Shown here: piece after piece, positions 61,455 through 64,000 of the stretch
Layout of the letters: each line of letters begins with the position of its first letter
Position numbering within the stretch: the first letter of the stretch is position 1
Assembly: GCA_964512655.1 (NCBI GenBank)
Contig: CAZEJT010000004.1
Span: forward strand, 1 to 64,000
Reading direction: 5' to 3'
Origin: VBOC01 sp964512655
GTDB lineage: Bacteria > Bacteroidota > Ignavibacteria > UBA10030 > SZUA-254
Length of the DNA: 64,000 nt
The notes under the pieces: generated by a model
Seen by the model: the letters and a program-made list of their open reading frames with translations, nothing else
Database searches by the model: none
Told to the model about the DNA's origin: nothing
Made by a program: the position numbers and the translations under genes

Positions 61455-63296
61455 TCAGAAGGCGTAGCGCTGGGTCAATGCCCGCGCCTTGTCGTCCTGG
61501 CCTGTCTCGACATACAGGTTCGACAATAACTGCAGCACGCCGGCGGGGGGAGTTCCGTACCGAAGGCCCTCTTCGATCGACCGGATTGCAGGAAGGAGTT
61601 CCCGGCGGAGCGCCTGGATTTGACCGAGCGCGTAGTATGCCGGCATGTATTGGGGATTCAGGCTGAGGGTTTTTCGATATTCCCGTTCGGACTCATCGAG
61701 GCTATCCATCCTCGCATAGAGCGATCCGAGATGATCGTGGAGAAGGTAGAGCGAGGAATCGACCCGCAATCCCGTCCGGCAAATTGCAATCGCGCTATCG
61801 GGCATTCTCAGCGTCTCGAAGAGCTCCGACGTCTCGATGTACCGGTTCGCGTCCCGGGGCGAGCGTGCAATCATGTCGCGGCACACGCGCAGCGCATCGT
61901 CATTTCTCCCCGCAAGATAGTATGTCTGCCGCAGCTTGGAGTAGCCCAGAAACTCGTCAGGCCGTATCTGGACGTAGGTGTTCAGGAGGCGAATGGCGTC
62001 GTCGTATCTTTGCTGGTTGAAATAGAACCCCGCCAGATTGAAATACGACCTGCTGTATGCGGGCGCCTTTTCAATTGCATCAAGCCAGAGGGTCTCGCTG
62101 TTTCGCCACACCGGAATACGCGCATAGGAGAGTGTCGCAAGGAGAAGAAGCGGAATCGCTGCGGCAACCTTCGCCCACGATCGCTCGAGCCGCGGACCGA
62201 GGAGGATAGCAACCGCGCGCGACACGGCCAGGGCAAGGCCCGCCATCGGCACGTACATCCTGTGCTCCAGGATCGGGACGGCTACGGGAACGATGTCAAG
62301 CGTGGGAAGAAGTCCGATCGCGAACCACGCCAATCCAAAGGCGGCAACGCGGTCTCGCCGCCAGGACCACAAGACGAGGAGAATGAATGCCGCGAGAACT
62401 CCCCATGATACCCAGGTCCAGGGGGGCTGGAACCACTTCAACTGGTTTATGGGATGAGCGATGCTGAGACGGAATGGCGCCGCGAGCAGGAGCAGGTATT
62501 CCGATACGATCCCCGGGACTTCCTGGAGCCGCAGAAGCAGCGGTTTGTTCCCGTACAATCGCTCCGCACCCACATACTCGCCGAAGATTGAATGACGGAC
62601 GGCAAGATAGAGCGCGAAGACTCCCGCAAAGGAGGCATAGCGGCCGAGGGAGCCCATCGACAGAAAACCCTTTCCCCTGTTCTCGCTCAGGCACAGGTCG
62701 TAGAGGGGGATGAGGAGGAGGTAGAAGGCGGCTGCTTCCTTGGTGAAGAGGGCAAGAGCGAAAAAGAGGACGGAAGACAGTAACGATCTTGCCGCATGAG
62801 ACGATCCGTCGCGCGACGCGTCATAGCAAGTGATCATGAGACAGACGAACAATCCGAGCAGCACGTCGTTCCGCCCGGCGATCCAGGCGACCGATTCTAC
62901 CTGGATCGGGTGGACCGCAAAGAGAAGGCCGGCGATGACGGCAACAAGAGAGCTTCGGGAGAGCCGTTCTACAAGAAGGAACAGGACGACCGCCGTGGCG
63001 AGATGGAAAAGGATATTCATCGCGTGATACCCCGCCGGATTGAGGTCCCACAGATGATACTCCATCATGAAGCCGGCGATCAGAACGGGCCGGTAATAGA
63101 CGCTCTCGGCATGGTGGCCCTCAAATACCTGCGAACCGAAGGCGGCAGGAATGTTTGAAACTCTCGAGAGGACGTCCAGATTCTGGACGATAAGATCGTA
63201 ATCGTCGTAGGTGACGAAATCGAATCGAACCGTCTGCCAGTACAGCGCCGCCGTTGCGACGCCGATCAGAAGGAGAGCAGTTCCCCGCCGGGTCAG
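61455..63296 (-). CDS. TMTC-like TPR membrane glycosyltransferase (start uncertain)
   Basis: A GT-C-type membrane protein with about ten helices and four or five C-terminal TPRs (for example SYFNLAGFYFNQQRYDDAI). The first ATG, at 63068, leaves out the family's N-terminus. The same frame is open for 76 more codons and encodes the expected first helix (TALLLIGVATAALYWQTV), the acidic loop FVTYDDYDLI and SVYYRPVLIAGFM. The real start must therefore be a rare codon near the end of murA: CTG at 63296, overlapping the murA stop, or ATT at 63299; I found no ATG, GTG or TTG. TMTC proteins add mannose or similar sugars to exported proteins in eukaryotes. The bacterial role is inferred. Otherwise the N-terminus may be lost from a pseudogene. 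Confidence 0.75.
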   Translation of the reverse strand: MTRRGTALLLIGVATAALYWQTVRFDFVTYDDYDLIVQNLDVLSRVSNIPAAFGSQVFEGHHAESVYYRPVLIAGFMMEYHLWDLNPAGYHAMNILFHLATAVVLFLLVERLSRSSLVAVIAGLLFAVHPIQVESVAWIAGRNDVLLGLFVCLMITCYDASRDGSSHAARSLLSSVLFFALALFTKEAAAFYLLLIPLYDLCLSENRGKGFLSMGSLGRYASFAGVFALYLAVRHSIFGEYVGAERLYGNKPLLLRLQEVPGIVSEYLLLLAAPFRLSIAHPINQLKWFQPPWTWVSWGVLAAFILLVLWSWRRDRVAAFGLAWFAIGLLPTLDIVPVAVPILEHRMYVPMAGLALAVSRAVAILLGPRLERSWAKVAAAIPLLLLATLSYARIPVWRNSETLWLDAIEKAPAYSRSYFNLAGFYFNQQRYDDAIRLLNTYVQIRPDEFLGYSKLRQTYYLAGRNDDALRVCRDMIARSPRDANRYIETSELFETLRMPDSAIAICRTGLRVDSSLYLLHDHLGSLYARMDSLDESEREYRKTLSLNPQYMPAYYALGQIQALRRELLPAIRSIEEGLRYGTPPAGVLQLLSNLYVETGQDDKARALTQRYAF

Positions 63297-64000
63297 AATT
63301 CCCGTCCCGAAACCCTCCGGATCGATGCGCCGAGCATCTGGAGTTTTTTCTCGATCCGCTCATAGCCCCGGTCAAGATGGTACACGCGGAGGACTTCGGT
63401 TGTGCCGTCGGCCGCGAGTCCGGCGAGCACCAGGCTCGCGGAGGCGCGCAAATCGGTGGACATGACTTTCGTGCCGGTCAGCGATTTCACCCCCTTGACG
63501 ATCGCGGCGTTCCTGTTAAGATCGATGTCCGCGCCCAGGCGGATCAGCTCGGGAACGTGCTTGAAGCGGTCGAAGTAGATGGAATCGATGATCACCGAGG
63601 ACCCGCGCGACAAGGACATCAGCGTGATCCACTGGGCCTGCATGTCGGTCGGGAACCCCGGGTAGATCGCCGTCTTGACGTCGACGGGATGGATCGCTCT
63701 GGGCGCCGTCAATCTGATCCAGTTGTCTCCCAGCTCGAATCGCGCACCCGCTTCCTCGAGCTTTGAGATGACTGCCATGAGATGATCCGGCTTGCACATC
63801 TCGAGCCTGACCGTCCCGCCGCAGAGGGCCGCCGCGACCAGAAACGTCCCTGCTTCGATCCGATCGGGAATCATCCGCTCGTCGACCGGGTGGAGAGTGT
63901 CTACTCCTTCGATCTCAAGCCGTGAGGTGCCGATACCGTCGATCCGGGCGCCCATCTTCGTGAGGAAGACCGCGAGGGCCGTGATTTCCGGCTCGGTGGC
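63293..64000 (-). CDS. murA: UDP-N-acetylglucosamine 1-carboxyvinyltransferase (3' part)
   Basis: The C-terminal 235 residues of MurA; the reading continues openly past 64000, where the window ends (ATEPEITALAVFLTKMGA joins the internal Met at 63955). Recognisable segments: RMIPDRIEAGTFLVAAA, YPGFPTDMQAQWITLMSL, DLRASASLVLAGLAADG and HLDRGYERIEKKLQMLGA. MurA transfers enolpyruvate from PEP to UDP-GlcNAc, the first committed step of peptidoglycan synthesis. The catalytic Cys loop lies outside the window. The stop TGA at 63293-63295 overlaps the likely start of the TMTC-like gene. Confidence 0.95.
   Translation of the reverse strand, partial: ATEPEITALAVFLTKMGARIDGIGTSRLEIEGVDTLHPVDERMIPDRIEAGTFLVAAALCGGTVRLEMCKPDHLMAVISKLEEAGARFELGDNWIRLTAPRAIHPVDVKTAIYPGFPTDMQAQWITLMSLSRGSSVIIDSIYFDRFKHVPELIRLGADIDLNRNAAIVKGVKSLTGTKVMSTDLRASASLVLAGLAADGTTEVLRVYHLDRGYERIEKKLQMLGASIRRVSGREF

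Overview
The window looks like chromosome from a GC-rich bacterium of the Bacteroidota/Chlorobiota side of the FCB group, possibly Ignavibacteria or a near relative. This is an inference from gene content: an Oar-type TonB-dependent receptor with a carboxypeptidase-regulatory-like domain, two beta-propeller histidine kinases with Y_Y_Y domains, FlgD-like and SdrD-B-like secreted proteins, YfhO and TMTC-like membrane proteins, and a few promoters resembling the Bacteroidota TTG-N19/20-TAnnTT type. Shine-Dalgarno sites are used by many genes. I saw no rRNA, tRNA, CRISPR array, transposase or phage gene.

Layout. 0.1-0.3 kb: 5' fragment of a PknB-type kinase gene. 0.5-6.6 kb (minus strand): a compact run of seven genes, namely two secreted or lipoprotein-like proteins, a half-length TolC-like protein, an unknown protein, a DUF457 membrane protein fused to an HlyD-like adaptor, a RadA-like ATPase without its Lon domain, and a membrane-anchored AAA-type ATPase. 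This is the best candidate here for an undescribed system. 6.7-8.1 kb: a small membrane ORF and a TylF-like methyltransferase. 8.1-27 kb: signalling. A sugar-binding lipoprotein, a receiver-ATPase protein and a large hybrid kinase form one operon. On the other strand lie a TonB receptor, a propeller kinase, a lone receiver and a receiver-PP2C phosphatase, followed by an SdrD-B-like lipoprotein and a second propeller kinase facing back.

27-37 kb (minus): an alpha-glucan operon in the order GH57, ATP-grasp, GH13, methyltransferase, glgC, glgA. 37-45.5 kb: an ArnT-like glycosyltransferase, a HisF with a large insertion, a PP2C phosphatase, a methyltransferase, DUF72, RMD1/DUF155, an aminotransferase, a secreted Cys-containing protein and a HAD hydrolase. 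45.6-56.1 kb (minus): surface-glycan and central-metabolism genes (YfhO, GT2, hexapeptide acyltransferase, Gfo/Idh oxidoreductase, OsmC, MFS, phosphohexomutase, enolase, GT9). 56.3-58.6 kb: three tightly linked N-anchored, pilin-like proteins. 58.6-59.15 kb: a repeat-rich intergenic region with REP-like palindromes and two exact copies of a 28-bp palindrome. 59.15-64 kb: a membrane gluzincin with a helical tail, a TMTC-like TPR membrane protein whose real N-terminus lies upstream of its first ATG, and the 3' part of murA, cut by the window end.

Working together: the kinases, receivers, ATPase and PP2C proteins suggest phosphorelay and partner-switching control tied to sugar sensing and outer-membrane uptake. 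The glucan operon covers storage-polysaccharide synthesis and turnover. The 45-56 kb genes supply and assemble surface sugars.
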